Positions 42,966-55,495 of a DNA stretch of 64,000 nt are shown in pieces. Position numbers and translations under genes: made by a program. The notes under the pieces were generated by a model that did not search any database, was not told the DNA's origin, and was given only the letters and a program-made list of their open reading frames with translations. Numbering within the stretch: position 1 is the first letter of the stretch; the number at the start of each line of letters is the position of its first letter. Location of the stretch: positions 23,777,501 to 23,841,500 of the forward strand of contig NC_056755.1 in NCBI RefSeq assembly GCF_018687715.1. Direction: 5' to 3'. Source of the stretch: Carya illinoinensis. Its lineage: Eukaryota > Streptophyta > Magnoliopsida > Fagales > Juglandaceae.

Positions 42966-44420
42966 TAATAGTATCTTTCTAAGAAAAAGTTGTTTTTATG
43001 AAAAAAATTCTGCATACTTGACTTTGATTTAGAAGGATTATTAAAAAAGTTTTTATAATGTTTATATTTTTGTTTTGGCATGTATCACGAGTCTGCTTTG
43101 TCAAAAACACATCTTTTAATATCAAGAAGTTTTTCAAAATTTATTTTTCTGTGTGTAAAGTTTTTAACAATCTTTCCTAAATCAGTCACTTTCTTCTTCA
43201 CCTAATGAATTTCATCTTTTGAAACAATGTTTTCTTTTTTTAAAATATCAATTTCATTTGTTAAAATAGAATTTTTCTTTTTCAAAACAGTATATTTGAT
43301 ACCTAATTTTTCAAATTCCTCATATATTTCTTTCAAAACATTTTGCAATTCCTCATATGAAGGATTTTCAATATTATCAATATTTGTTACTTCAGTGTCA
43401 TATTTAGTCATAAGACAAAAATTTGTTGATTCTCCATTACTTGATTCGCTGTCTAAGCTACTTGAATCATCATCTCATGTAGCTTTAATTGTTTTCTTGC
43501 TCTTGTTTCGATCTTTCTTTAGTAGAGGATAATTTTCCTTGATATGGCCAGGCATATTACATTTATAGTAAGTTAAATAGTCAGTTTTACCTATATCTTT
43601 CTCGAAAACTTTTTGAAGGATTTCATTGAAGAAGATTTATTTCTCTTTAAGAATCTCCAGATTCTCTTTGTTATTATTGCAATTTCTTCATCTTTGTCGT
43701 CACTTTTATCATCTTCACTTTCACTTTCATGAGAAACAACTTTAAGTGTCAAGTTCTTCTTTGGCTTTCCTTCTTCTTTTCCTCTTTTCAATATGTACTC
43801 ATCGATAGTAAGTAACCCGATGAGTTCATTTACTTTGAGTTTCAAAAGATCTTTAGCTTCAATAATCATCGTCACTTTTGATTCCTAGTGTTTTGGTATA
43901 AAGTTGGTAATCTTTCTCACTATCTTCATGTTGGAATAGACTCTGCCAAGGGCTGTCAAGTTGTTTATGATGTTAGTAAAATGAGTTTACATAGAAGAAA
44001 TAGATTCATCATCATTCATATTAAACATTTTATATTCATAAGTAAGAAAATAAATTTTTGATTTCTTGACTTATGAAATTCTTTCATAAGTTATTTCCAA
44101 GTTATACAAATTTCTTTTGTCGTCTCACAAGTCATTATTCTATTGAACTCATTCTCATTGAGGGCATTATATTGGAGATTTATAGTCGTTGAATTCAACG
44201 TTAAAATTCTCTTGTATTCACAATCCAAATTTTCTTCTTCCTTTTTGACCTATACTCCATCAATAACATTTGTTGGGATATAAGATTCGTTTATAATGTA
44301 TTTCCAAATGTCTCAAACATGAGCCTAAAGGAAGATTTTCATTCTAACTTACCAGAATGTATAATTGTCTTCGTAAAATAGTGGAAGCTGACTACTAGAT
44401 TAGCATTCACCAAATGTAAC
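42966..44420 (-). pseudogene. Copia gag (Sirevirus-like) of element F
   Basis: On -, N-terminus near 44400 reads SQLPLFYEDNYTFW, then KIFL and YIPTNVIDGV (about 44330-44230), NALNENEFNRIMTCETTKEI, KVTMIIEAKDLLKLKVNELI (43875 onward), an acidic SESEDDKSDDKDE, a zinc-knuckle remnant CNMPGHIKEN (about 43560; last Cys lost), the coiled region LKEIYEEFEKLGIKYTVLKK (43340), and a C-terminal block with NFEKLLDIKRCVFDKAD (about 43110). There are several stops. It matches the order of Sirevirus-type gag. The polyprotein resumes at 23830 with protease missing, so sequence was lost around the C insertion. Confidence 0.88.
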
Positions 44421-45001
44421 TGTAATGTTAGCAATAAGATCTTAACTCAAAAGGTAGTTAATCTTACAAGAGAGCCACTGGTGAAGCAGCAATAAATATA
44501 AAGAGTAAGGATAAAATATAAGCAAACTTAGTATTTTAACGAGGTTTACCCCCACCGCCTATGTCCTCGACTCAAACTACCCCTTAAAAATTTACAAATT
44601 CACTATTCAACCTCTTTTAGATGGAGAAAGACATCTATTACACCTTTTAGCATCATTGCTGCAAATAATTCATATAGAATACCCTCTACACTTGTAATTA
44701 CCTTACACACAATGATTAGAACACTTTCTACACTTGCAAACATTTTCTACACTTGCAATCACTTTACACGGGATGATTCAACTATTCCCTATGTATAATA
44801 CCTTCTACACGCATAAGTGTTATGCACACTCTTTTACTGATACAAGAGTTGATTGTGATTAGGTTATTAGAAAACATTCCACAATGAGTGAAATAAGAAC
44901 AATACAGCAAAAATTATATCCTTCTCAAAATCAATAAGGGTTAAAGCTCAATGCTTAGATAATAGTGATTGAAAGTTTTGAATAAATGTTGTAAAACTTG
45001 C
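44421..45001 (-). mobile_element. Copia element F 5' LTR, inner part
   Basis: Follows the gag start and contains TATTTTAACGAGGTTTACCC, resembling the 'aacgtggttcgg' text typical of copia LTR ends. A recognisable tRNA primer site was not found. Interrupted at 45002 by an A solo LTR; target duplication cttgc at 44997-45001. Confidence 0.65.
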
Positions 45002-47242
45002 TGTGACGCATCCAAATCCCACGTACGAACACGTGGAAATCGAGACGTCGGAATGATGACAACACGGGTCACCATCCTATCGTCAAGTGTCAAGTGTGTG
45101 TACATGCAACAAGTGTGCAAATAAAAACACGCAGCGTATAACAAAAGTCATATAACTAAGTACCAAAATTTTTGTTTATTACAAATCTGATTAAAACATA
45201 CATAATAAAATATTACAAGTCACAAATATCGTTCCAAAACCAAACTACAAGGCATAAAACTCCAAATCAAAACTCTGGCGAAGCCGCCTCCTTGGGCTCA
45301 GCCTCCTCCTCCTTCTCGACAACTGCATCAAAATCTACAGTACTAAAATGGTGCTATAGGTAAGTAAAGATGCAAACACCACAAGATAAAAACATATTTA
45401 TTCAACAATATGCATGAAAGAATGCCAAAAGCACATATCCCATAAAACCTCAGTTTTCCACACAAGCCAAAATCCCATTTTGGTCCAAAAGATATCCTTT
45501 AAACATAACCTCGTCATTATTCCTGATAATGACCCAAAACCAAACCATCAGAGCACTGTAGGTGGGAATCCCAATCGAGACTCTACCACCATCCCTGCTC
45601 ACCACCGTCCCTACGCGTGCACCATAGGCGGGAATCACAGGCGGGATTCTACCACCGTCTCTGCTTAGCACCGTCCATACTCCGCGTGCACCGTAGGCGG
45701 GAATCACAGGCGGGATTCTACCACCGTCCCTGCTTACCACCATCCCTACGCGTGCCTCTGACTCAAATCAGTCAGTCCAACCGTTCACATATACCATAAA
45801 TCATTTCTCACTTACAAGCCCAGTTTTCATTTTACAAACACATGTACATGCATGCAACTACACGAAAACTCGGTTTTTCCTTTTTAAACATGAACATGCA
45901 TGCACTATACAATGCAAACATCAAGGCACAAATATCTCCAACAAATATCAACATCAACCAAACAACTCCGTCCTCAATCCATCCGACCCCCGACTCCTCA
46001 GACTCAGTCCGGAATTAACCAACCAGTCAAATAATTTATTGTAAGAGTAAAAATATATTTAAATCTAAAATATAGTTTGGAAAATACTTACCGCGCTATA
46101 AGGTATTTTTCGAAGGATCACGACGTTGCAAACGGCGGAGAAAAAGTAACGTAACAGTGTATTTTACACTGTGGCCGTGGGTTGTAAATTATCCATTTTT
46201 GAACGGGGATAAACCAAGACTTGAAATTGATAGGGAATGGCCTAGAGGGATTTATGAAGCTATTGGAAGTGAGAGTTGGCCGTGGGTGGCGGTGCACGGT
46301 GGAGATCGGCCAACTTTGAGGAAAAAGGCCGAGGGAGAGTGAGGGAGAGTGAGAGCTACACACAACTCCATTGCCCATGAAATTTCTTAGGGAAGGTCAT
46401 AGTGATGAGAGGAACAAGATGGTGGTGGTGAAACACCATGGGTGGCCGTGTACAGCGGCGTAGGGTGGTGCAATCGAAACTCTACCTATAGAGACCCATC
46501 GGAGAAAAAGGGAGAGTTAGGGGAAAAGAAAGACATGGGAAGGAAGCCCTTGATGTGGTGAATCCATTGGTGGTTGATTTGGCCGTGTATGGTGGCTCAA
46601 AGAGGAGAAAAAGGCTTGAAGACCTATTTGTTTGGAGGAGAAAAGAAAGAGATTGGGTGGCCGGTTTAGCACACCACCAGTGCAGTAGAGCTCGCCGATG
46701 TGGGAGGGACATGCCGGAGGTGGAGATGGGTAACGGCGGCTGGAGGTGGCACCGGCTAGGTGGGCTAAAGGAAACGGACGGAGGAAGAGGGGGGGCTATC
46801 GCACAGGTTGGGGGGAAAAAGCAGGGGAGGAAAAGAAAGAAGAAGAAAAAAAGAAAAAGGAGAAAAGAAAAAGAGGAGAAAAGAAAAAGGAAAGAAAGAA
46901 AGTGAGATCCAGTTCTCACATCTTGAGTTAAGAAACTGATCCAACGAAAACAATTTTAAAAGCTATAAAACGATTAAAATAATTTAAACACCACATCAAG
47001 CTAAAATATAATAAATAACTAATAAAAACAACAACATAATTTTAAATCCAAAAACAAACTAAAATAAATTATACAGCAATTAAAAATCAAAACGATAATT
47101 AATATAAAGAAAGCCCCACAAAACAAATATTACAACTAAATAAATCCAATTAAAATACAATAATTTAAAATAAAAGAAAATTTATTTTAATTAAATTAAA
47201 ATACTCTTTCAGTGAAAATATACATAAGAATGGGATGTCACA
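45002..47242 (-). mobile_element. Solo LTR, family A (66-bp array type, reverse)
   Basis: Begins TGTGACGCATCC, ends GGGATGTCACA. Perfect target duplication cttgc (44997-45001 and 47243-47247). 2241 bp. Array at 45558-45755; first palindrome CAGTGTATTTTACACTG at 46155-46171, the second degraded (46177-46196). Confidence 0.94.
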
Positions 47243-48187
47243 CTTGCAATTGATGTGTGTATGCTCTTGTAATTATGAATTTAAAAATCTCAATTGAGTT
47301 GTTTATAGGCATATGAGACTTAATTTTCAAATTTAAAATGATTCCCATGTCCAAAGAGAGCACCACTCACTTTTCAAAAATTTTAAATAAAAGTTTCTCA
47401 ATTGTCAAAACCAACATCATTTACTTTTCAAATTTTTAAACCTATTTTTTATTTTATGCATTTGACAAAATGAGCATTATTTACTTTTCAAAATTTTCAA
47501 ACAAAATCATCTACCTTTTACATATGTCAAAAGGAGCATCAATCACTTTTCAAAATTTTCAAAACTAATCTTTTAATTTTCGCATATGACAAAATGAACA
47601 TTATTTACTTTTCAAAATTTTCAAACAAAATTATCTACCTTTTGCATATATCGAAAAGGGCATCAATTACTTTTGAAAATTTTCAAAGCTAATCTTTTAC
47701 TTTTCGCATATGACAAATGGAGCATTATTTACTTTTCAAATTTTTAAAACAAAATCATCTACCTTTCACATATGTCAAAAAAAGTATCAATCACTTTTAA
47801 AAATTTTCAAACAAAACATGCACATGTGAAAGATGACAATCAATCATCTATCAAATTTTCAAAATTCATACTTTTAACCATGTCATGCACATGTGAACAT
47901 TGACAATTAATCATCTTTCAAAAAATTCAAATTTAATTTTTAAAAATATCATGCACATGTGGAAAATGTAATTAATGCTTTATGAGAAATGATTAATTTT
48001 TAGTTTTAAACCAGTTTCGAATTTTATCAAGAGATTTACAAAATTACTCTAAGAGCTTTATTTGTGAGCTTGTTCCCTTTTGTGCTCATGCTTGGTTTAT
48101 TGATATGCTTGGCTCCATTGTGTAGATAACTTGAGTTTAAAACTTCTTTATGTCTAAATTTATTTGTTATCATCAAAATTCATACGT
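47243..48187 (-). mobile_element. Copia element F 5' LTR, outer part with tandem repeats
   Basis: Continues 44421-45001. Dominated by the repeat array below. Probably ends near 48187, since the PIF transposase resumes by 48202. The sequence near the edge (GATGATAACAAAT on -) resembles copia LTR starts. Exact end and TSD were not resolved. Confidence 0.6.
47340..47990. repeat. 124-bp tandem repeat (62-bp half units) in copia LTR
   Basis: GACAAAAT-type unit starts at 47464, 47588 and 47712, exactly 124 bp apart. Each unit holds two related halves with CACTTTTCAAAATTTTCAAA. Decayed copies flank the clean core. Confidence 0.9.
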
Positions 48188-48201
48188 AGATATATAATTA
48201 T

Positions 48202-48760
48202 ATGGAGCTTGAAACCTTGGGTTTAACAATAAGTTATTTTGAAACTGGCATGGGCAAATTATGTGACTTCGATATAAAATTTACATTTGTATACACCAGA
48301 TGGGAGGGAACAATGCATGATACTTATGTCTTCCTTTATGCGTTGAATGAGAGATTTACAAATTTTCCATGGCCGCCTGAGGGCAATCTCCCTATGTGGT
48401 TTGGATGAAATGTGGTTAGATTATTATTATTTAGTTGATTCTACTTTCCCATGTACTGACCTTTTTTTGCCCCTATCCCAGAGAAAGGTATCACAAGAGT
48501 GGCTGTCATAGTCAACATCAATTTCGAGAGTATAAAGATTACTTTAATTACTGCCATTCCTAACTTTGTAATATTATAAAATGCACTTTTGGTGTGTTGA
48601 AAGAACGATTTAAAATTTTAAACTTAATGCTTGCATATTCAATTGGGAGGCAAGGATTGATCATGATAGCATATTGTGCGCTGCATAATTTCATTACAAC
48701 AATGACTACCGACGATTAGATATTTCTAACATGGAGCAGGATGCAGCTCCTTGTTGTTGA
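48202..48760 (+). pseudogene. PIF/Harbinger transposase, C-terminal part
   Basis: The first frame (48202-48408) reads CDFDIKFTFVYTRWEGTMHD and then FPWPPEGNLPM, the region around the second catalytic Asp of the DDE nuclease (H-D of MHD). After a frameshift the conserved block CTFGVLKERFKILNLMLAYS and IAYCALHNFI (about 48580-48700) matches the RTFGVLK...CCVLHN signature carrying the last acidic residue region. It completes the 6608-7090 fragment. The gene is dead. Confidence 0.85.
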
Positions 48761-49369
48761 GCATGGGGTTGGTTATGGGGCAAGATCATCTTGTAATGTT
48801 GACACGATGACTCAAGCTAACCAAGCTATAGGGGTGGCCATTGAACGTGTAATTAAAACTAAGTATATATCTAATTAAGTTATTTATTGTAGTGGTGCAT
48901 TTGATAATGAAATATAGTGTATGTTTCCAAATATTTAATATTGGTACGATTCGAAATTTCAATATTATTATTTGATGAAATTTGTTGATTTTGAAATAAA
49001 ATAAGTACACACATACTGTAATTTAAAACTTCAATAAACTGTGTAATTCGAAGTTAATAAAAGCTATATAGAAGTGTCTGCTGCGATGGATTCTCTAGTC
49101 AAGGAATAGATTCTCGAGTCAAGGAAATCAGGGATTTAACTATAGTTTATACGATTTATAATTTAATGATTTACTAACAGGAAAAATTAGTATATTTCGT
49201 GCGTGTGCATTTTTATGAAGGTTTGTACCTAGATTTTAAAAATTATTTTAAAATATAAAGTTTAGTTTTGGTATTGAAATATTTTTATCTTATTTTTATT
49301 TAATAATTGATATTAATTAATGGAGAACATTTAAATAACTATTACCCAATCATTTAAAAATACAAAAAA

Positions 49370-49562
49370 TAATTGGTGGGACCCACAATTTTATCAAATC
49401 CAAAAAAAAAAAAGTTAAAACCATCTCATTTCATCTCTATAAACAAACACACATTTTCACAAATCATCTTATCTCGTCTCAATTCAAATATCTCAATACT
49501 ATTTACATATATTTCAAAAATTCTAATCTCTTCACATCTCATATGCAAAAACAAACAAAGCC
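49370..49562 (+). mobile_element. PIF/Harbinger 3' terminal region and TIR
   Basis: Ends with ATGCAAAAACAAACAAAGCC followed by TTA (49563-49565), the target-site type of this superfamily. The preceding 190 bp of short CATCTCAT and CTCAATTC words resemble subterminal repeats of plant Tourist/Harbinger elements. The matching left TIR was not located. Confidence 0.6.
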
Positions 49563-49565
49563 TTA

Positions 49566-50280
49566 GACCACTACAAACGAATGAAACCATTCAGTGTGGT
49601 GAAAAAAACCCAAGCTCTCCATCTTGTTCCAAAGCCGTGAGCTCATTCTCAAAGGTTCCCGAGGCCCCTGACGTACATTACTCTGTGCTTACCTCGCAGT
49701 GAGCTCATTGCCAACAGTATTTTTCAACTACATTCGGTTTCACATTTTTCTTGCTTCATCATAAATTAAGGTTCAGATATGCAATCTAGGGTACAAGTAT
49801 GCAAATAGATTACTCATTTTTTAGCTCAATTTAATTTCAAAAATTTTGTCTTTATATTTGCATAATCTGTCTGGTGTTAGAAACATGTTTTATGATTACT
49901 TTGATGGTGGGTGAAATTCATTATGGTACTCTTATAATTTTGAACGCTCCATAACCAAAATTTGGGTATTGTAGTCCTAAGTTATTGTTTGGAAAAATCG
50001 AGATTGTATACACACACACACTCACCTACAAGGAAAAATAAAACATGGGATTGCGTTATTCATTGGAGACCACAAGTTTTGTATGATTTTTGGCAAATAT
50101 CTATCAAAGTGTATAAAATTTGTTGTCTTCTTTCTCGAGAACTTAAATATTTGTGTTCTAATCATGAGAAAATATTTGTATGTTAAATTATGGAAATTTT
50201 CCAGCCATCCCTTCATACAACAATTCAGTTGTGCATCATTTGTGTTTCAGTTGATTTCGAAATGTATATATCATTGTTTA
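49566..50280. other. Flank between PIF end and A solo LTR; possible 5' part of FAR1-like gene
   Basis: I see no reliable ORF. The position just upstream of the FAR1 pseudogene (after removing the A LTR) suggests 5' UTR or intron. Target duplication gttta at 50276-50280. Confidence 0.3.
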
Positions 50281-52545
50281 TGTGACGCTCCCAAATCCTC
50301 ACGCACGGACACGGGGAAATCGAGACGTCCGGATGATGATAACACGGGTCACCACCCTATCGACAAGTGCCAAGTGTGTGTATAAGCAACAAATATGTAC
50401 GAAGAAACATGCAGCGGATAGCAAAGTCATAAACTAAGTACCAGAATTTTTCTTAGTTTAATACAAAACTGTTCAAAACATACATAATAAACTATTACAA
50501 AACAAAAATATTATTTTGAAACCAACTACAAAGCATAGACTTCAACTCAGAACTCCGGCGGAGCCGCATCCCTGGGCTCAGCCCCCTCCTCCTCCACGAA
50601 CTCTGCATCAAAATCTATGGAATCAAAAATGGTGCCGTAGGTAAGTAAAATCCAAACACCACTAGATAAAAACATATAAAACTCAAACAATATGCATGAA
50701 AGAAAAGCCAATGCACATGACCCGTAAATCACATATTTTCCACGCACGCCAAAAAAACCTGTTTGGCCCCAAAAACATATCGTTTAAAACCAAGCCTCGC
50801 CATTATGCTAGATAATGGCCCAAACTACCATTTTTCCAGAAAATGGATCACAGAGCCTCAAAACCAAACTTCGCAATTTTCCCAGAAAAAGGCCCGTATC
50901 TGAAAACCATAAAACCAATCCAATTATGCATGCACCATGATCTCCCCTAGGGATCATCCGCATACTCTGGCTCTGTGCCACACCGCAAGTAACGACTATG
51001 CGTGTGACACCTAAATGAGCGATGCCTAGACTCACGCCCAGCGCGTCCCTGGCCAGGCCATCCTCTAGTCCCCGCCACTCTAGGGACCACAGAGTCGACA
51101 CGACAGCGTTACCATATCGTGCGATCCGGTCTTCGCCCTGCGACAACCCAAGGGATGTCACTCAGTATTATCCACTCTCGAGTGACCAGAGGAGCTCCAC
51201 TGAGATAATAACCCATCCTGGCTTAGGCTCGTGAGATACATGCACCCAAAATCCATTTATGCCAACAAAACACGATTTTCTCAATTGAAATAAAATGCAC
51301 GTGTATGCTCCATGTAAATGCAATATCAAGGCACAAAACAACCAACCAACCATAAATTAACAACCCAAGCAACTCCGTCCTCAATCCATCCGACCCCTGA
51401 CCTCCTTGGACTCAATTCGGAATCAACCAACCAGCAGATAAATATTTATTGTAAGAGAAAAATACATTTAAATCTAAAATTAGAGTTTGGAAAATACTTA
51501 CAGCGCTATACGGATTTTTTGAAAGCTCACGGCGTTGCAAAAGGCGGAGGAAAAGCAACGTAACAGTGTATTTTACGCTGTGGCCGTGGGTAATAAATTA
51601 CCCACTTTCGAACGGGGACAAACCAAGGCACAAAATTGATAGGGAATGGTCTTGAGATGATTACGAAGCTAAAGGAAGTGAGTTTTGGCCGTGGGTGGTG
51701 GAAGAAACGGCGGAGGAAGCGGAAAAAGGCCAAATCGGAGTTGAGCTCATGGGAGCTGCTCTGACAACGGATCGAGGCTGGAAATGGGTGGGTTAGGTCG
51801 GCAAGAGGTAGAGAACGAAGCTGTGAAGAGATGGTGGCCGGAGGTGGTGCGACGGCGTCGAAATCGGTGAAATTCCGTGTGGTTTGGAGGAGCTCGTGGC
51901 GGGTAACGGTGGCTTAGATGGAGGTGAAACTTGGTGGGGATATTCACCAGTGAAAGGGGAAGAAAACTGGGTGGGTGGTGTAGGCCACGCCACCGGTGAG
52001 CGGCGGTTTTGGGCTGAGAAAGCAACCGACGATAGAGAGGAAAAATAGGGCTGGTGCCGTGACTTCCAGCAGTGTGTGGCGACTAACGGCTGGTCTGATG
52101 GTTCTGAAAATTGGTGGGGATGATCTCTGGTGGGAGGGGAAGAGAATGGTGGGGGTGGTGTACTACACGAAGGCCGGACGGTGGAGAACCGGGCGGTCAA
52201 AGGGGCGGCGACGGAAATGGAAAGGAGAGCTGCTACGCACAGGGAGAGAGAGAACTGGGAAGAAAAGAAGAAGAAAAAGAAAGAAAGGAAATAAAAGAAG
52301 AAAAATAAAAGGAAAAAGAAAAAAAAGAAAAGAAAAGAAATGAGGTCCAATCCTCACTCCGGAAACTAAAAACAAATTCGCCGAAAATGATTTTAAAAAT
52401 CGTAAAACGACTAAATAAATTAAACACAACATCAAATAAATTAAAACCAAATAAAATACAATAATTTAAAATAAATAAATAAATATATGAATTAAATTAA
52501 AAACAACTCCTTCAGTGAAAATACAAGTAAAAGCGGGTCATCACA
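50281..52545 (-). mobile_element. Solo LTR, family A (module type, reverse)
   Basis: TGTGACGCTC ... GGGTCATCACA. Perfect target duplication gttta (50276-50280 and 52546-52550). 2265 bp. Contains the acidic tail near 50550, the CACTCGAGAGTGG-type module (50930-51200), palindromes (51564-51605) and a purine tract (52240-52345). Confidence 0.95.
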
Positions 52546-54990
52546 GTTTAAACAAATCACTTGCTTGATTCATAGGCAAAAGAACAAAATGGGCAAAGGA
52601 GAAGATAAAAGATCTCTAAACCACCCATTGGAGACATCTTTGGGTGAACGGTCAAGTTCTACGAAGGTGACAAAATGAATGTTTTTTTCATATTTGTCCA
52701 CATTGTTATTGTTGGTGTTGAAGTAATGCTATTTTTTCTGGGCTTATTATGGATCAATGCTGGCTTCTTTTGGTAGCTCCAACTTTTAGGCCTCTACCCC
52801 CATATACTCCTTCAGCACCTACTACTAATTCAAATCCATATGAGCCAATGGCTCTCTATCTATCTTTATTCCATAAAACTACCCCAATTTCCTATGTTTA
52901 ATCCCCCTATGCACCTTTGCCAAATCATAAAGCTCCTGCAATCACTTACACCTACACATGGGGAAGTCAGGTAAATTAAAGATTTTGTGATTTAGAAATG
53001 TTTATGGAATTTTATTATTTACACTACATGTTTTAACATTATGTAGCTCTTGCATATCCAACTATTTGGGAATCAAGTAAATTATCTGGGTTCATCTAGG
53101 TCCAGAACCTCAAGCAATGCTACTGAAAGTGGGAAGGCGGAGACTTCAATACCAATAAATGAGACTTGCAGATCTTAGGAGCTCGTTGCAACTAAAGAAG
53201 GTACCTGTATAGACTCAAGTGAGCATTGTTTTGACCAGTAAACAAACGTTACTTCTAGAAATGCTTAGTCATGCTTTGCTGTCATTTATTTAGTAAATGT
53301 TGATTGTTTCATATTTTTTGAGTAACGATTTATGGTTTATTGTGTTCTAAACAAGAAGAATAAGAAAGTGATCTTGATGCGGGGGTTGAGAGGGTTATGG
53401 ATGATGAAAAGAATGAGAAAAGATTTGAATTGATAGTGGTCGATACCCCAAAGTCTAGAATGAGTTTTAAGGATGAACATGCAATTATTGCATACTAAAA
53501 GAGCTATGCAAAGCAAGCAGGCTTTGGTGTAATGACACAGAGAACAAAACGGGAGTCAGATGGGACGATTAAGTACATTACTCTTTGTTGTGCATGCAGT
53601 GGAAACCACAAAAGTAGGCAAACTGATATGTCAAAAACCATGTCCAACAACAAAAACAGAATGCAAGGCCAAGATCAATGCTTGGTTGGTTAATGGCGAG
53701 TGGTGTCTAACAATTGTAGAGCTTGCCCATAATCATGGACTGTTGGGCCAACATAAATCTAGATACTTAAGATGCCATTAGGATATAGACCCTATCGCCA
53801 AGTGGAAGCTGGAAGTTAATGATACACAACTAGAATAAAGATAAATAAGAATTTTGGCTCTTTATTTGTTGAAGTTGGTGGCTTTGAGAACCTTGAATTT
53901 GCTAAGAAAGACTGTAGAAACTTCATTGACAAGGCGAGGCACCTTCACCTAGGTAAAGTAGGTGCCAGGGTACTTGATTATTTTGATAGGATTCGTGATA
54001 TGAATGATGGCTTTTACGCCTCAACGGACTTAGATGATGAAGAGAGATCATGGAATGTATTCTAGGCTGATTCATGGAGTAGAGCATCGTACTTATACTT
54101 TGGAGATGTTGCAACCTTTGACACAACTTATTTGACTAATAGGTTTTACACTATTGGTTGGGTTAAATCATCATGGTTAGTCTATACTTTTTGATGCCAG
54201 ATTAATATCCAGTGAAGATACACAATCATTCATGTGGTTATTTTGTACATGATTAAAGTGTATGAATGGTCGAGCTATAGCTACAATCATAACAAACCAA
54301 GATTGTGCTATGAAGAGTGCAATTGCAATTATTTTTCCAAAAACTAGACATCAATATTGTTTATGGCACATCATGAAAAAACTCCCTAAGAAGCTTGGCT
54401 CACATGCTATATATAACTACTGCCTGAAATCCAGCATTCAAGGTTGTCTATACGACTCCCAAACATGCAAAGAATTTGAAGAGAGTTGGTAGAGGCTAAT
54501 TCATGGATACAAGCTTGAGGACAATGCTTGGTTGAGTGATTTATATAGTGAGTGCTCATTTTGGGTACCGGTTTTCTTGAAAGATGTTTTCTAGGCTAGG
54601 ATGAGTACCACATAGAGAAGTGAAAGCATGAATGTATTGTTGATGGCTTTGTCCATTCAGGTACCACATTGAAAGAGTTTGTATACGGATTGGACAATTC
54701 CCATAGGAAGAATGTTGAGAATGAACAATCTGCCGACTTCGCCTCATGCAATGCTACAATACCATGTCTTCATTTACTATCATAGAAAACCAGTTTTAGA
54801 GTCTGTATGCGAATGCTAAATTCAAGTAGGTGCAATTTAAAGATGAGAATGATATACTGTAATTGCTCAATTGTGAAAATGTAGGTGCGATCTCCACATA
54901 CGAAGTGTTAGACACTTTGCAAATAGAGAACTTTATTAAAGATGTCAAACTCTCTATTTACCTGACAATGAGGAGATCCAAGTGAAATGT
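52546..54990 (+). pseudogene. FAR1/FHY3-family (MULE-derived) gene, broken
   Basis: FAR1-related proteins are plant transcription factors derived from Mutator-like transposases. A Pro-rich 5' exon (about 52770-52975, FRPLPPYTPSAPTTNSNPYE) and a small exon (about 53050-53200) are followed by the main reading: FKDEHAIIAY, KSYAKQAGFGVMTQRTKRES (FAR1 DNA-binding zinc region), TECKAKINAWLVNGEWCLTI and ELAHNHGLL (C...HxH) at 53640-53780, then the MULE-like core with AIATIITNQDCAMKSAIAII, TRHQYCLWHIMKKLPKKLG and LYDSQTCKEFEESW (54262-54492), MSTT-stop-RSESMN, and TTLKEFVYGLDNSHRKNVEN (about 54660-54720), fading near 54970. At least five frameshifts or stops are present, so it is not functional. It could be a decayed MULE or a dead FRS gene; I saw no TIRs. 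Confidence 0.87.
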
Positions 54991-55436
54991 AAATGTACGT
55001 TGTCTGTGACTTGGGGAGTGAAATGGAATGTACAAACCCACATTCCATCCCTTTGTTGTCGCCGCCACCATCTACATCTCACCACCTCCCATCATTGATA
55101 AGCTCTCTCTCCCTATCAATTGATCTCGCTCTCACTCTCTCTGATTCTCTCCCTTTCTTGCACCATCTTCACTCTGTGTTGCTGCCATTCCTATAGCTAT
55201 TATTGATCACCTTGGAGGAGCACCAAGCCGAGCCACTTAAATTTGTTGTTTCTCCTCTCGATCTCCTCCACCATGCCTAAGAGGTAGTGGTTTGAGACCC
55301 ATGACAGCACAACATTTAGATCTATCATGGATCTCAGCTTGCCACTCAGATCTATCGTCACACGATGTCATCCTCGCCCGTGCCACTGTGCTGTCAATTT
55401 TCTTTTCCCAAATTCATTAGCCTTGCATCTTTCAGT

Positions 55437-55438
<2 letters not shown>

Positions 55439-55493
<55 letters not shown>
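55439..55493. repeat. (CT)n microsatellite in J LTR
   Basis: About 55 bp of uninterrupted CT. Confidence 0.97.

Positions 55494-55495
<2 letters not shown>

Noticed and set aside
44421..44480. A tRNA-Met primer site for copia F next to gag
   Set aside because: Searched for TGGTATCAGAGC or a close match on - and found only a weak ACCAGTGGCTCTC-like text; not reported as a PBS.
51793..52350. 185-codon Phe/Ser/Pro-rich frame on -, and the matching Lys/Arg/Glu-rich frames at 15690-16091, 35061-35447 and 41716-42123
   Set aside because: These come from the pyrimidine tract and C-rich leader of A LTRs; frames differ between copies and show no conserved protein.
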